A stretch of 55,450 nucleotides of DNA from JBNRMR01 sp050942895 (GCA_050942895.1 JBMNOE010000017.1:1-55450), one strand, 5' to 3'; counted from the stretch's first letter, positions 1-8,000 are shown. A program made the numbers and translations. The notes: generated by a model from the sequence alone, not told the origin.

Positions 1-152
1 CGCCTGCATTCAGTACCCTTAAGGATACTAAAAGGCTAACTCAAACATATAGTTTGCCTTCGCTCAAAATCTCAAAAGAATTACTTTTTCCTTTGCTTCT
101 TCATCTATGTTCCGTTTTCAATGTCCTCACCGTCACCTTCCCAAGCGACAGC
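1..152 (-). other. putative rRNA operon leader running off the left edge
   Basis: This is the transcribed stretch downstream of the strong leftward promoter at 159-187. Read on the minus strand it contains TTGAAAACGGAACA (108-121), which resembles the conserved leader/antitermination segment found ahead of 16S rRNA in many Firmicutes, followed by an A/G-rich stretch and a short stem made of AGTATCC and GGGTACT near the edge. No long reading frame is present. The 16S gene itself is not in the window, so the identity is inferred from leader resemblance and promoter strength. A tRNA or other stable-RNA leader is the main alternative. Confidence 0.45.
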
Positions 153-158
153 TTTGTT

Positions 159-187
159 ATAGTATCATACCCTCATTTTATTGTCAA
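159..187 (-). promoter_or_regulatory. strong sigma-A promoter, leftward
   Basis: The minus strand reads TTGACA (182-187), exactly 17 nt, then TACTAT (159-164). This near-consensus promoter points toward position 1, away from every protein gene in the window, which fits a stable RNA operon just outside it. Confidence 0.85.
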
Positions 188-224
188 TACCCTTTTTAAG
201 TTATTTTTTCATTTTTGAAAATAA

Positions 225-250
225 AAGGCTGTCTCTGCGCAGACAGCCTT
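225..250 (-). terminator. rho-independent terminator of the nucleoside hydrolase gene
   Basis: A perfect 10-bp stem (AAGGCTGTCT at 225-234 with its complement at 241-250) and a 6-nt loop lie just past the stop at 269. On the minus strand it is followed by TTTTATTTTC. It separates this transcript from the leftward promoter beyond it. Confidence 0.85.
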
Positions 251-268
251 CACAATGCCCATTTTTGC

Positions 269-1195
269 CTATAAATCAGGATTATTTTTTGCAAACAGCG
301 CCAGCTTGCAATAGAAGTCCTCCAGTATAAGCCTCGCGTCCAGATAATTGTACACGCGAACGGGCCTATACTTGCCGGTGTGGATGTACAGTGAAGTTTC
401 TTTGTCCACCAAGGGGGCGGGTATCATATCGAAAAAGAACCGATGTTCATAGAGCATCAGCCCCACCACTGGGGAATCGCCCAGCACCCATGATTCGCCT
501 GTCCTGAAATCGCTCCGGCGCGCCGAGGGCGTGAAAGCGGTTTCATCCATCAACTGATTGCAAAGATACTCGCCAATCTTTCCGCAGGGGCGCACTTTAA
601 GGTCCAGCTCGGCAAACGAAACCGGCATATATTCATAGATATTTTTCGGCACCTGCCAAAGGTCTATCTCCGATTTCATCACGACGTTCACGGCGTTGAT
701 GTCGTTGTCCTGGTTAAACTCCTGCCTGCCGCCGGGATAAGTTCCTCCGCCGATCCAGATGGCGGTAAGCCTCCCGGCTATCCTCGGCTCCAGCAGATAT
801 GCGCTGGCAAGGTCCGTCAAGGGGCCCATAAATGTGACGTAAAGTGGGCTTTCATCATCTTTCATGGCCTCGCGGATTATCAGCCTGGCGCCTTCGCTGT
901 CCACGGGGGTTTCCTCGTCCTCAAGGGGATGGGGAGCACCTTTGAAAATCATGTCCTTTTTGTCAAAGCCCATCAGATCAAATATTTTTGCTATCTCATC
1001 GCAGCTTTGCTCCATCGTGTTGCCGCGCTTTGTGCCGAAATGAGCGCCGATATAGCCCACATTATCGAACTTCGGAGAAAGCATGGTGTGGACGATGGCA
1101 AACTGATCGTCCCCCTCGTTCTTGGCATCCGTGTTTGTGATCACCCTTATTATCTTCTCCGGGGGCACTTTAAAGCCGTACTTGTCATAGATCAT
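269..1195 (-). CDS. nucleoside hydrolase-like protein (IUNH superfamily)
   Basis: The product is a 308-residue protein of the inosine-uridine nucleoside N-ribohydrolase superfamily, which cleaves the N-glycosidic bond of ribonucleosides. The N-terminal metal-binding motif reads NTDAKNEGDD, a lengthened form of the classical DTDPGxDD. GPLTDLA and a glycine-rich GGG strand follow, then FNQDNDINAV in place of the usual FNxxxDPEAA. No signal peptide or membrane segment is visible, so it is cytoplasmic. I place the start at 1195 because TGGGAG lies 9 nt upstream; an in-frame ATG at 1219 has no ribosome binding site. It follows the membrane-protein gene by 4 nt and is probably cotranscribed with it. 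The substrate is uncertain because the variant motif belongs to a subgroup distant from characterised enzymes. Confidence 0.8.
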   Translation of the reverse strand: MIYDKYGFKVPPEKIIRVITNTDAKNEGDDQFAIVHTMLSPKFDNVGYIGAHFGTKRGNTMEQSCDEIAKIFDLMGFDKKDMIFKGAPHPLEDEETPVDSEGARLIIREAMKDDESPLYVTFMGPLTDLASAYLLEPRIAGRLTAIWIGGGTYPGGRQEFNQDNDINAVNVVMKSEIDLWQVPKNIYEYMPVSFAELDLKVRPCGKIGEYLCNQLMDETAFTPSARRSDFRTGESWVLGDSPVVGLMLYEHRFFFDMIPAPLVDKETSLYIHTGKYRPVRVYNYLDARLILEDFYCKLALFAKNNPDL

Positions 1196-1199
1196 CGCG

Positions 1200-2201
1200 C
1201 TATTCTCCCATCCATTCATTTATATTATATGCATGTTCCTCCATGCCGCTGATTATCTCGCCCGTTACCGCATCAAGCTGGAAATAGCCGTTGTCGTCGG
1301 TGTAAAGCTCCCAAACAGGGGCAAGCACCGCCTTTTCAGCGTCTCCCACCACCCTGAAGGCCTCGTAGACCAGCTCCGCCCTTTTGAATATCAGATCGCC
1401 GTAGAAATTAATATCCTCCTGCTCCAGCTCAAGCAGGCTCTGCGCCGCCTCCCATGCGCTCAGGGTTCTGACGGCCTCGCCGATGGGCCTGAGCTCCCCC
1501 TCCAAATTCAGATACGACATCGCCAGCACATCGCCGGCGGAGACTATCGCGGAGATGCCCAGGTTTGACAGGGAAACCTTCAGCCCGTCCACCGGCTCCA
1601 GGCTGAAATAAAAGACATCATCCCTTTCACCCGGGAAAAGCTTTCCGCCGTCCTCCTGGAAAATGAGATTATTATCTCTCAGGCCGTGAAGCTGAAGCAC
1701 TTCTCTGATGAGTGACTCCGCCCTATCGGCCCTCACGCCCGGCCTTCCGGCTTCCTCGATGTCGCCGCGCTCGAAGTATAGCTCGCCGAACTCAAGGTGA
1801 AAGAGATACCGGCTGTAGTCGCCTTCGCTGGCCCATGTGCGGGTTATCTCCGTTATGACCTCGCCGTCATAGCTTTCTTCATATATATACACATCCTCCG
1901 CCATGCCGAAGACATAGAACAAAAAAGCCTCGGCATCCACGTTCAGATATTTAGCCGCATATTTTTGGACATCATACGCATCCTTCATGGCGGAAAGTGC
2001 CTCGATGCTGAGAACTGCGTCCCGCTCCGGCCCGTCATGCTCGCCGATTTCATCCCCGGCCCTTGAACGGATGTATTCCACTGCAAATATCCCCAGTGTA
2101 ATCAGAACAAGGGCCGCCAAAGCCGAGATTATTATGACCCTGCCCTTGCCCGTTCTTTGATCTGAATCTTTTTTTCTTTTCTTTTCCTTTTTCTTCTTCA
2201 T
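1200..2201 (-). CDS. single-pass membrane protein with PepSY/YycI-like C-terminus
   Basis: A 333-residue protein with a very basic N-terminus (runs of KKKKEKKRKK), one membrane segment at about residues 20-45, then an acidic extracellular part. The end (roughly LVYEAF...PVWELY...GYFQLDAVTGEII) has the pattern of PepSY and YycI-type domains, where a strand pair ends in a D-A-x-T-G-E-I turn. Such proteins are often negative modulators of a histidine kinase or of secreted peptidases. No kinase gene is near, so the partner is unknown. The start at 2201 follows GGGAGG with 8 nt spacing; the upstream ATG at 2228 overlaps the promoter -10 and cannot be used. It sits between dnaA and the nucleoside hydrolase, with its own promoter. 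Confidence 0.65.
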   Translation of the reverse strand: MKKKKEKKRKKDSDQRTGKGRVIIISALAALVLITLGIFAVEYIRSRAGDEIGEHDGPERDAVLSIEALSAMKDAYDVQKYAAKYLNVDAEAFLFYVFGMAEDVYIYEESYDGEVITEITRTWASEGDYSRYLFHLEFGELYFERGDIEEAGRPGVRADRAESLIREVLQLHGLRDNNLIFQEDGGKLFPGERDDVFYFSLEPVDGLKVSLSNLGISAIVSAGDVLAMSYLNLEGELRPIGEAVRTLSAWEAAQSLLELEQEDINFYGDLIFKRAELVYEAFRVVGDAEKAVLAPVWELYTDDNGYFQLDAVTGEIISGMEEHAYNINEWMGE

Positions 2202-2227
2202 CCCTTCGGCCTCCCGCGCCAATACCA

Positions 2228-2256
2228 ATGATATATCAATATCGCAGCACCGTCAA
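2228..2256 (-). promoter_or_regulatory. promoter of the membrane-protein/nucleoside-hydrolase pair
   Basis: The minus strand reads TTGACG (2251-2256), 17 nt, TATCAT (2228-2233). It lies between the dnaA terminator and the start at 2201, so the pair is transcribed independently of dnaA. Confidence 0.75.
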
Positions 2257-2278
2257 CGCTGCATTAAGGCCCGCAACA

Positions 2279-2304
2279 AAAGGGAAGGCCTTTGCCTTCC
2301 CTTT
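2279..2304 (-). terminator. terminator downstream of dnaA
   Basis: An 11-bp perfect stem (AAAGGGAAGGC and its complement) with a 4-nt loop. On the minus strand it is followed by a short TTTTGTT tract. The same hairpin also has a T run on the plus strand, so it could work in both directions. Confidence 0.75.
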
Positions 2305-2354
2305 TTTATTCATGTTTTTTAATAATTATTCAAAGAAATAAAAGGAGAGAAAAG

Positions 2355-3677
2355 TTATTCTGTGATTATCTTGCGCAGATCCTCCACATTTTGGCGCAGG
2401 CGGTAGTCGGTCTTAAGCTCATTCGTGATCTTCTCGCAGGAGTGCATCACCGTGGTGTGATCCCTGCCGCTGAACTCCGCGCCTATTCTCGGCAGCGACA
2501 TGGACAGCATGTCCCTTATGAGATACATTGCCACCTGCCTGGGCACGGCGATTTCCCTTGAGCGCTTCTGAGACTTCATGTCCAGCACGCTTATGTCATA
2601 ATACTCGCTCACCGCGTCGATTATCACATCCGCCGTTATGCGCTTAGGGTCCTTTATGGACTTCATGTCCCTCATCACTTCCTGGGCAAGCTCCACATCT
2701 ATGGGCCTTCCTGTGACGGCGGCGTAGGCGGTTATGCGGGTTAAGCAGCCTTCCATTTCCCGAACGGATGAGAAAACATGCTGGGCGATCATCACGAACA
2801 CATCCTCCGATATGAAAAGGCCGTCCACCTCCGCCTTCTTGCGAAGGATTGCCACCGTGGTTTCAAAGTCCGGCTTGGTGATATCCGCCACCAGACCGGA
2901 TTCAAACCTTGAAACAAGCCTTTCCTCCAGCATTTGGATATCCTTTGGATGCTTGTCCGACGAGAGGACGATCTGTTTCCCGGACTGATACAGGGCGTTA
3001 AAGGTGTGGAATATCTCCTCCTGGGTGCTGACCTTTCCGGCTATGAACTGTATGTCATCGATCAATAGTATGTCCAGCGTGCGGTATTTTTCCCTAAGCT
3101 CAATGTTGCGCTGTGACTGTATGGCCGATATCAGCTCGTTTGTGAAGCTTTCGCTGGTGACATAGAGCAGCTTTATGTCTGGCTTGTATCTGATTATATG
3201 GTTTCCTATGGCGTGCATCAGATGTGTCTTGCCCAGGCCCACCCCACCATATATGAAAAGAGGGTTATATGCCGCCCCCACCGAGTTTGAAACCGCCATG
3301 GAAGCGGCGTGGGCAAAGCGGTTGGATGAGCCCACCACGAAATTATCAAATGTGTACTTGGGGTTGAGCAAAATATTGTTTTGCGGCCTCATCTGAGAAG
3401 CCCGCTCTTTGGCCTCGGCAGGCAGCACAAATATGACCTTGCGAAAAACCCCCGTCACCTGCTCAAGGGCGTTTTCTATGAATATGCTGTAGCGCTGGCG
3501 CACATAGTTTATCTGGTATTCTCTTTGGAGCATCAGCACTACCTGCTCCCTGTCGTATGAAACCGGAACGATTGGCTTGATGAAGTTTTCATAGCTCATC
3601 TCACTAAGCTGTAATCTCAATGCCTGAGAAGCCATATTCCATGCATTTTGCAGATCAAAGTTCAAATCCTGCACCAT
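2355..3677 (-). CDS. dnaA: chromosomal replication initiator DnaA
   Basis: DnaA binds 9-mer boxes at the origin, melts the adjacent DNA-unwinding element and loads the replicative helicase. The 440-residue protein is full length. Domain I covers about residues 1-85, with a short linker. The AAA+ domain has Walker A GGVGLGKTH (144-152) and Walker B LLIDDIQF (204-211). Domain IV carries the DNA-binding signature GRDHTTVMHS near 404-413. GGGAGG lies only 4 nt before the ATG, so translation might begin at the next codon, a GTG. Unusually for Firmicutes, dnaN, recF and rpmH are not adjacent: a terminator and an unrelated gene pair follow. The 266 bp upstream hold an extended -10 promoter but no obvious cluster of DnaA boxes. 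Confidence 0.98.
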   Translation of the reverse strand: MVQDLNFDLQNAWNMASQALRLQLSEMSYENFIKPIVPVSYDREQVVLMLQREYQINYVRQRYSIFIENALEQVTGVFRKVIFVLPAEAKERASQMRPQNNILLNPKYTFDNFVVGSSNRFAHAASMAVSNSVGAAYNPLFIYGGVGLGKTHLMHAIGNHIIRYKPDIKLLYVTSESFTNELISAIQSQRNIELREKYRTLDILLIDDIQFIAGKVSTQEEIFHTFNALYQSGKQIVLSSDKHPKDIQMLEERLVSRFESGLVADITKPDFETTVAILRKKAEVDGLFISEDVFVMIAQHVFSSVREMEGCLTRITAYAAVTGRPIDVELAQEVMRDMKSIKDPKRITADVIIDAVSEYYDISVLDMKSQKRSREIAVPRQVAMYLIRDMLSMSLPRIGAEFSGRDHTTVMHSCEKITNELKTDYRLRQNVEDLRKIITE

Positions 3678-3820
3678 ATTACCTCCCGTGTGTAAAAAAG
3701 CCGATTAATACCGCATAAGCCTTATTAAATCTGCTTGAGTTTATATCATGTTTGCAGACAGCGGAAACGCTCTTTTTCAAGAAGCCGCCAGTCTACAGCA
3801 TTTTTAAAACGACTAGCCCC

Positions 3821-3829
3821 ATTATAGCA
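3821..3829 (-). promoter_or_regulatory. probable dnaA promoter, extended -10
   Basis: The minus strand shows TGCTATAAT, a perfect extended -10, with a weak ATGTCA -35 about 18 nt upstream. It would give a leader of about 140 nt before dnaA. The rest of 3678-3943 shows no other feature I can support. Confidence 0.6.
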
Positions 3830-3943
3830 TATGTTTTGCTTTTATGACATAAGGACTGCGAATATCTTAACGAATTATCTGGTTAACATGCCGAATTAGC
3901 GAGTTTCTTCGCTTTTTTCCGAACCGCTAATCGCGCAAAGCAT

Positions 3944-4516
3944 CTATTCCTCCCATATCAGCGCGCGGCAGGGAGCACCGTCGCAGCCCTCTATCTTAAG
4001 GGGCGCGGCGCAAAGCTGATATCGCCCGGGATTCACCGGCGAAAGATCCAGGCTCTCCAGTATGATCACTTCATTTGAAAGAAGTATCATATGGGTGCTC
4101 CTGGGAGAGCCGGGCATTCCCACCGTCAGCCCTTCGATGCCTATCAGCAAAATATCCGCATCGACAAGGGCCTGCGCGGCATCGTCGCCCAATATGATAT
4201 CGCCCTTTATAAGAAGCCGCTTTTCCCAAAATGCCGAAAGGTCCCTGATTTCTTTAGCGCTTACAAGCCCCTCTTTTTCCCAGACTGTGCAGGGGCCCAC
4301 GAAGCGGGAAAGCTCAATCTGATCGATGGTTCTTCCGCCGCTTACAAAATGGCTCGGAGCGTCCGCATGGGTTCCGCTGTGGGATGTCATGCATATGTGG
4401 GACATATTATAGCCGCCGCCTTTTTCAATGCTGCTCACAGCCTCCACCCTTGGAGCCATATCCCCAGGATAAACCGGGGCGGCCAAAAGCCCCTTTGATA
4501 TGTCGTATATCTTCAT
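3944..4516 (-). CDS. cyclase-family metal-dependent hydrolase (kynurenine formamidase-like)
   Basis: A 190-residue protein of the cyclase family (PF04199), metal-dependent amide/ester hydrolases that include KynB. The family metal motif HSGTHADAPSHF is at residues 46-57, and the chain is close to the usual length of about 200. GDIILGDDA and LLIGIEGLTVG match the core of the fold. No other tryptophan-catabolism gene is present, so kynurenine formamidase activity is not implied; many members act on unknown amides or lactones. It lies 65 nt downstream of ttcA on the same strand and is likely cotranscribed. A second, divergent family member is at 38310-38975. Confidence 0.85.
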   Translation of the reverse strand: MKIYDISKGLLAAPVYPGDMAPRVEAVSSIEKGGGYNMSHICMTSHSGTHADAPSHFVSGGRTIDQIELSRFVGPCTVWEKEGLVSAKEIRDLSAFWEKRLLIKGDIILGDDAAQALVDADILLIGIEGLTVGMPGSPRSTHMILLSNEVIILESLDLSPVNPGRYQLCAAPLKIEGCDGAPCRALIWEE

Positions 4517-4581
4517 CGCCCTTATTCGCTTTATAACCTAAAGCTCGGTCTCCTGTCCTGATTTCTGCCTCTTTTTACCCG

Positions 4582-5334
4582 CTAAATATCCTCCTGCGCG
4601 AAAACCTCAGCCGACTGTTCAGCTTTTCCCAACTTCCCCAAAACCCCGCCTGCCCTTATGGCCCTGAGCATTTTGTCCTTCGCATCCGGGGTGATGGTGC
4701 AAAGATGGCTTAAAAGTTCCTTCATCTCCTGGCGCTTGGTGTGGCCGTTTGCCGGGCAGGGATTGTAAACTATTGGCAGTTGGAGCTTTTTTGCCATGCT
4801 GATGACATGTGATTCCGGAAGGTATATCATGGGCCTGATGGCGGTGATTCCGGAGCGGGTCAAGTAAGTTTTGGGAGAGAAGGTGTGAAGCCTTCCTTCA
4901 AAGAGCAGGCTTAAAAAGAGCGTCTCCAGAAGGTCCTCTCTGTGATGGCCCAGCGCGACTTTGTTTGCGCCGATCTCCACCGCAAGGGAATTGAGGGCGC
5001 CCCTTCGCAGGTTCGCGCACAAGGAGCAGGGGTTCTTCTCCTTGCGCTCATCAAAGACGATGCGGGCGATCTCGGTTTTGCGCAGAATGTATGGAATGCC
5101 CAGTTCCCCGCAAAGGGAATGCACGGCTGAAAAGTCAAGGCCGTCCATGCCCATGTCCAGAGTGGCGGCGGTGAGCCTGAAGGATGCCTTTGAAAAATAC
5201 TGATAGAGCCTTAGGGCGCGAAGCAAAAGAAGGCTGTCCTTGCCCCCTGAAACCCCTATGACGATATGGTCGCCGTCGGATATCAGGTTAAAATCATCAT
5301 CCGCCCTACGGATACATCCCAGCACTTTTTTCAT
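4582..5334 (-). CDS. ttcA: tRNA 2-thiocytidine biosynthesis protein TtcA
   Basis: TtcA adenylates and thiolates cytidine 32 of certain tRNAs through an Fe-S cluster. The PP-loop ATP-pyrophosphatase motif SGGKDS is at residues 29-34. The cluster cysteines appear as CSLC (103-106) and the later Cys in NPCPANGHTK (about 193), matching the TtcA pattern rather than TilS. GHHREDLLET (129-138) is the second conserved block. At 250 residues it is shorter than the proteobacterial enzyme but complete for the Gram-positive group. I choose the ATG at 5334, 10 nt after GAGG; a TTG two codons upstream is too close to that site. A promoter with a perfect TATAAT lies about 60 nt upstream. Cytoplasmic. Confidence 0.9.
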   Translation of the reverse strand: MKKVLGCIRRADDDFNLISDGDHIVIGVSGGKDSLLLLRALRLYQYFSKASFRLTAATLDMGMDGLDFSAVHSLCGELGIPYILRKTEIARIVFDERKEKNPCSLCANLRRGALNSLAVEIGANKVALGHHREDLLETLFLSLLFEGRLHTFSPKTYLTRSGITAIRPMIYLPESHVISMAKKLQLPIVYNPCPANGHTKRQEMKELLSHLCTITPDAKDKMLRAIRAGGVLGKLGKAEQSAEVFAQEDI

Positions 5335-5390
5335 GAACAAATTACCTCGGGTTTTATTGTGAGCCGCTTTTTTGGAAATCGGCGAAGGCT

Positions 5391-5419
5391 ATTATACTAC
5401 ATACAGGCGGCTGTGGGAA
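5391..5419 (-). promoter_or_regulatory. promoter of ttcA
   Basis: The minus strand reads TTCCCA (5414-5419), 17 nt, TATAAT (5391-5396), followed by the ttcA ribosome binding site. Confidence 0.65.
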
Positions 5420-5448
5420 TAAGAACTTTCCTTTTTTTCAGGCACGCA

Positions 5449-5468
5449 GGGCCCCACCCGCCCACGAA
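5449..5468. repeat. dispersed GC-rich intergenic repeat, copy 1
   Basis: GGGCCCCACCCGCCCACGAA recurs at 36306-36324 with a single base removed. Both copies lie in noncoding DNA. This copy is directly joined to the hairpin at 5466-5500. Confidence 0.6.
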
Positions 5469-5500
5469 ATACAAAACGCGCCACCCGCGTTTTGCATTTC
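5466..5500. repeat. 15-bp inverted repeat between sfsA and ttcA
   Basis: Two 15-nt arms (5466-5480 and 5486-5500) pair with one mismatch around a 5-nt loop; the core is CAAAACGCG. There is no T run on either side, so it is not a classical terminator. It abuts dispersed repeat copy 1. Confidence 0.6.
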
Positions 5501-5541
5501 TCCCACTCGGCGCCGCGAAAGAAAGCGGCCTTGCTCCGGCT

Positions 5542-6225
5542 TCACAGCATGACCGGCAACGGCTCCCTGACGAAAATCCCCTCGCGGGTAACATCGCAGG
5601 AGAGAGCTAAAACATTCACGCCGCTCTTTTGCGCAGACCTCAGCGCCTGCGCGAACCCCGGGTGTTTTTCCTCGTTCGGGGAAAATCCGTGGGCGAAATC
5701 CGCCTTGACGATGAACACAGCCCAGCTCACAAAGCCGTCGGAAGCGGCTTGTGCCAGATGCTCCAGATGCCTCACGCCTCTTTCCGTTGGCGCATCAGGA
5801 AAAAGTGCGACGCCGTTTTCTATCAGTGTGACGCCCTTCGTCTCAACCAGATGCCTTTCGCCGCCTTCGCCCGTGATCAAGAAATCCAGGCGCGAGGAGA
5901 GATATCTGTGCTCCCGCTTTATCTCCGCGGGCCGAATCGGTCCGAGTCCTTTCAGCAGCCATTCCTCAAAAAGCTTGTTGGGTGCTTGGCTGTCGATGTT
6001 CACATAGCCTTTTTCCGTCTTAACGCCGATCAAGTCGTGGCTGGTTTTCCTTCCGGAAGAATTCACCCTTTGAATGACCAAAGCCACCCCCGGAATCAGC
6101 AACTCACCCAGCCTGCCGGTGTTTTTCACATGGCAGAGGGTTTCAGCCCCGTCGATCTCAGCCAACGCCACAAACCTGTTGGGCCGCGATATAAAAACGC
6201 CGTCGCAAATGTTATCATAGCGCAT
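5542..6225 (-). CDS. sfsA: SfsA family DNA/RNA nuclease
   Basis: A 227-residue protein matching SfsA along its whole length. Originally described as a sugar-fermentation stimulation protein, it is now viewed as a nucleic-acid-binding nuclease of the restriction-endonuclease-like fold. Visible family hallmarks are RPNRFVALAEIDG at the start, HVKNTGRLGELL, the catalytic-core stretch LVETKGVTL with downstream FPDAPTERGVRHL, and a C-terminal VLALSCDVT strand. The start codon overlaps the end of the upstream metallophosphoesterase gene by 11 nt, so the two are translationally coupled. The physiological role in Gram-positive bacteria is not settled. Confidence 0.93.
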   Translation of the reverse strand: MRYDNICDGVFISRPNRFVALAEIDGAETLCHVKNTGRLGELLIPGVALVIQRVNSSGRKTSHDLIGVKTEKGYVNIDSQAPNKLFEEWLLKGLGPIRPAEIKREHRYLSSRLDFLITGEGGERHLVETKGVTLIENGVALFPDAPTERGVRHLEHLAQAASDGFVSWAVFIVKADFAHGFSPNEEKHPGFAQALRSAQKSGVNVLALSCDVTREGIFVREPLPVML

Positions 6226-7345
6226 TTTTCTTCACAACCCTGCCCAGAGCACCCACCGGCACAAAGCCCATGGCCCCGCCGTCGTTCATCACATAGGCAT
6301 AGCCCCCGCAGTCACCGTCCAGAAGCGCCAGCAGTTCACCTTTCCTCGCGCTCATAAAAAATGAGTTTGAGCATTTATTATAATAAAGGCCATCCGCATC
6401 CTGACCGATATGCTCGTTTTTCACAAGACCTATCTGCCCGGATATCTCCTTCCTGCACAGGGCAAACTCCGCGCCCTTCTGCAAAAGCGCCAGGCGGTAA
6501 TCCGGCCAGTTTTCCTGCATGGGAGGAACCGGGTTCTCGCCGAAAATATCGCGGGCCGCCTCAAGCATCGGAAAGCGGTGGGCATATTCGCACGAAACAT
6601 TGCCGCCTTTTTCTCCGCCTTTTATTATCAATGCGTTCAGCCTGCCCCAGGATCTCACGTTGATGCCGCCGTCGATGCCGATAATATTGCGCTCTTCGTC
6701 GATCAAAATACCGCAGGAAGAATAGCCCCTGCCAAAGTTGGCGGTGGGGTAATGGCCGACGATCACCCTTTTTTCGGTGTTGTTCTCGCCGCTATAGATG
6801 AATTCGCCGTCAGAAAGCAACGTTTTGGCATCGGCCATGCCTTCGGCGGGAATTTCCCTCATGCCTGAATGGACGAAGATGGTGTCCGGCGTCTCCAGAT
6901 ATAGGGGCAAAGCGCCCATCCATTCGATGATGTGGCCGTAGTTCCTGTCGATGGCATCGCAAGCAGCGTCCAGGTTTTCCGCGTCCAGCTGCGGATATCC
7001 AAGGCTCATTGCCCAGGAAGAGAATATATCGCCCTTCCACCTTTTGGCATAACCCAAAAGCCATGAGCGGTCGTTTAAGTAGCTGTCAACATTGTATTTT
7101 TCGCCGTTGCCCGCCAGTACATATATGTTTTCACCCTTGTCCATCTCGTAAATAAGCTCAGTCATCTCCCGGCAGTTTGCGCCCTTGTTGGAAAAATCGC
7201 CGATTATGACCAAGGCGTCCCTTTCCGTCAGCTTCACTTTATCAAGCAAGGCTGAAAAAAGCTCCATATCTCCGTGCATGTCGCTGATGCATATAACCCG
7301 CCGTCTGTCTGAAAAATCCGCCTCTACATACTGTTTCTTTTCCAA
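6215..7345 (-). CDS. metallophosphoesterase with an extra C-terminal domain
   Basis: A 376-residue protein. The first 230 residues or so are a calcineurin-like phosphoesterase of the PPP type: ISDMHGD, GDFSNKG, LAGNGEKYN, FVHSGM and VGHYPTANF supply the two-metal site. The PPP pattern points to a phosphoprotein phosphatase or a diadenosine-polyphosphate hydrolase. The last 110 residues or so are separate and unassigned; they end in short strands with repeated glycines, compatible with a small beta-barrel such as an SH3-like fold. Translation starts at a TTG (7343-7345), 9 nt after AGGGGG. It overlaps sfsA by 11 nt. Confidence 0.8.
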   Translation of the reverse strand: MEKKQYVEADFSDRRRVICISDMHGDMELFSALLDKVKLTERDALVIIGDFSNKGANCREMTELIYEMDKGENIYVLAGNGEKYNVDSYLNDRSWLLGYAKRWKGDIFSSWAMSLGYPQLDAENLDAACDAIDRNYGHIIEWMGALPLYLETPDTIFVHSGMREIPAEGMADAKTLLSDGEFIYSGENNTEKRVIVGHYPTANFGRGYSSCGILIDEERNIIGIDGGINVRSWGRLNALIIKGGEKGGNVSCEYAHRFPMLEAARDIFGENPVPPMQENWPDYRLALLQKGAEFALCRKEISGQIGLVKNEHIGQDADGLYYNKCSNSFFMSARKGELLALLDGDCGGYAYVMNDGGAMGFVPVGALGRVVKKNAL

Positions 7346-7379
7346 TCCGGCAGTCCCCCTGAAAATGTTTCTTTAAAAT

Positions 7380-7388
7380 ATTATAGCA
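7380..7388 (-). promoter_or_regulatory. extended -10 promoter for the phosphoesterase-sfsA pair
   Basis: The minus strand shows TGCTATAAT with no convincing -35, the same design seen upstream of dnaA and cca. Confidence 0.55.
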
Positions 7389-7441
7389 TACGCAAGGGCT
7401 GCTGTGTTACCATGTTGGCATAAATGTAAAAGAGGGATTTT

Positions 7442-7966
7442 ATGCAGATCACAAAAAAGCTTCCGCTTTTCATAGTCACAGGCGCAAGCGGCGTGGGCAA
7501 AACCTCCGTTTGCAACGTCTTATTTAAAAACGAGACCAATTATATCGTCCTGGATGGCGATCTTCTTTGGAATGATTCATTTGACACGCCCGAAAACGGC
7601 TTTCACAGTTTCCGTGAAACTTGGCTTAAGCTCTGCGCCAACATTTCCCAATGCGGCCTTCCTGTGGTGCTCTGCGGCGCCGGAGTTCCTGAGCAGTTTG
7701 AAAGCTGCCAAGCACGCAAGCTCTTCAGCGCCATACACTATGCCGCCGTCACCTGCTCAGACTCTGAACTTTCAAGAAGAATGAAGATCAGCCGTGGCAT
7801 TAATGACGAGCGCTGGCTAAATGATTCTCTTGACTTCAACGGCTGGCTCATTGAAAACGCCGGTAATACGCAGCCTCCCACTGAGATTTTTGACACCACC
7901 CATCAATCACTGGAAGAAACCGCAGCCCTCCTTGAAGGCTGGATAATCAAGAAACTAAAAGACTAA
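7442..7966 (+). CDS. small P-loop NTPase, kinase-like
   Basis: A 174-residue cytoplasmic protein with Walker A GASGVGKTS at residues 14-22 and an early acidic pair (VLDGDLLW) typical of small nucleoside or broad-specificity kinases. A central VVLCGAGVP strand and the segment SDSELSRRMKISRG resemble the lid of such kinases. I cannot assign a substrate. It stands alone, convergent with enolase, and shares one terminator with it. A GAGG box precedes the ATG. A broken P-loop gene of similar size lies at 47844-48401. Confidence 0.65.
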   Translation: MQITKKLPLFIVTGASGVGKTSVCNVLFKNETNYIVLDGDLLWNDSFDTPENGFHSFRETWLKLCANISQCGLPVVLCGAGVPEQFESCQARKLFSAIHYAAVTCSDSELSRRMKISRGINDERWLNDSLDFNGWLIENAGNTQPPTEIFDTTHQSLEETAALLEGWIIKKLKD

Positions 7967-8000
7967 AAAGAGGCGGTGAGCAAATGCTCTCCGCCTCTTT
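7967..8000. terminator. bidirectional terminator between the P-loop gene and enolase
   Basis: A stem of about 15 bp (arms 7967-7981 and 7986-8000; core AGAGGCGG/CCGCCTCT, one mismatch) with a 4-nt loop lies exactly between two convergent genes. Confidence 0.75.

Noticed and set aside
3678..3943. oriC with DnaA boxes upstream of dnaA.
   Set aside because: No exact or one-mismatch TTATNCACA box is visible there; only one weak partial match. The origin cannot be placed.
4911..5203. Short frames of 60-80 codons on both strands within ttcA.
   Set aside because: They lie inside a well-supported gene, lack binding sites and match no family.
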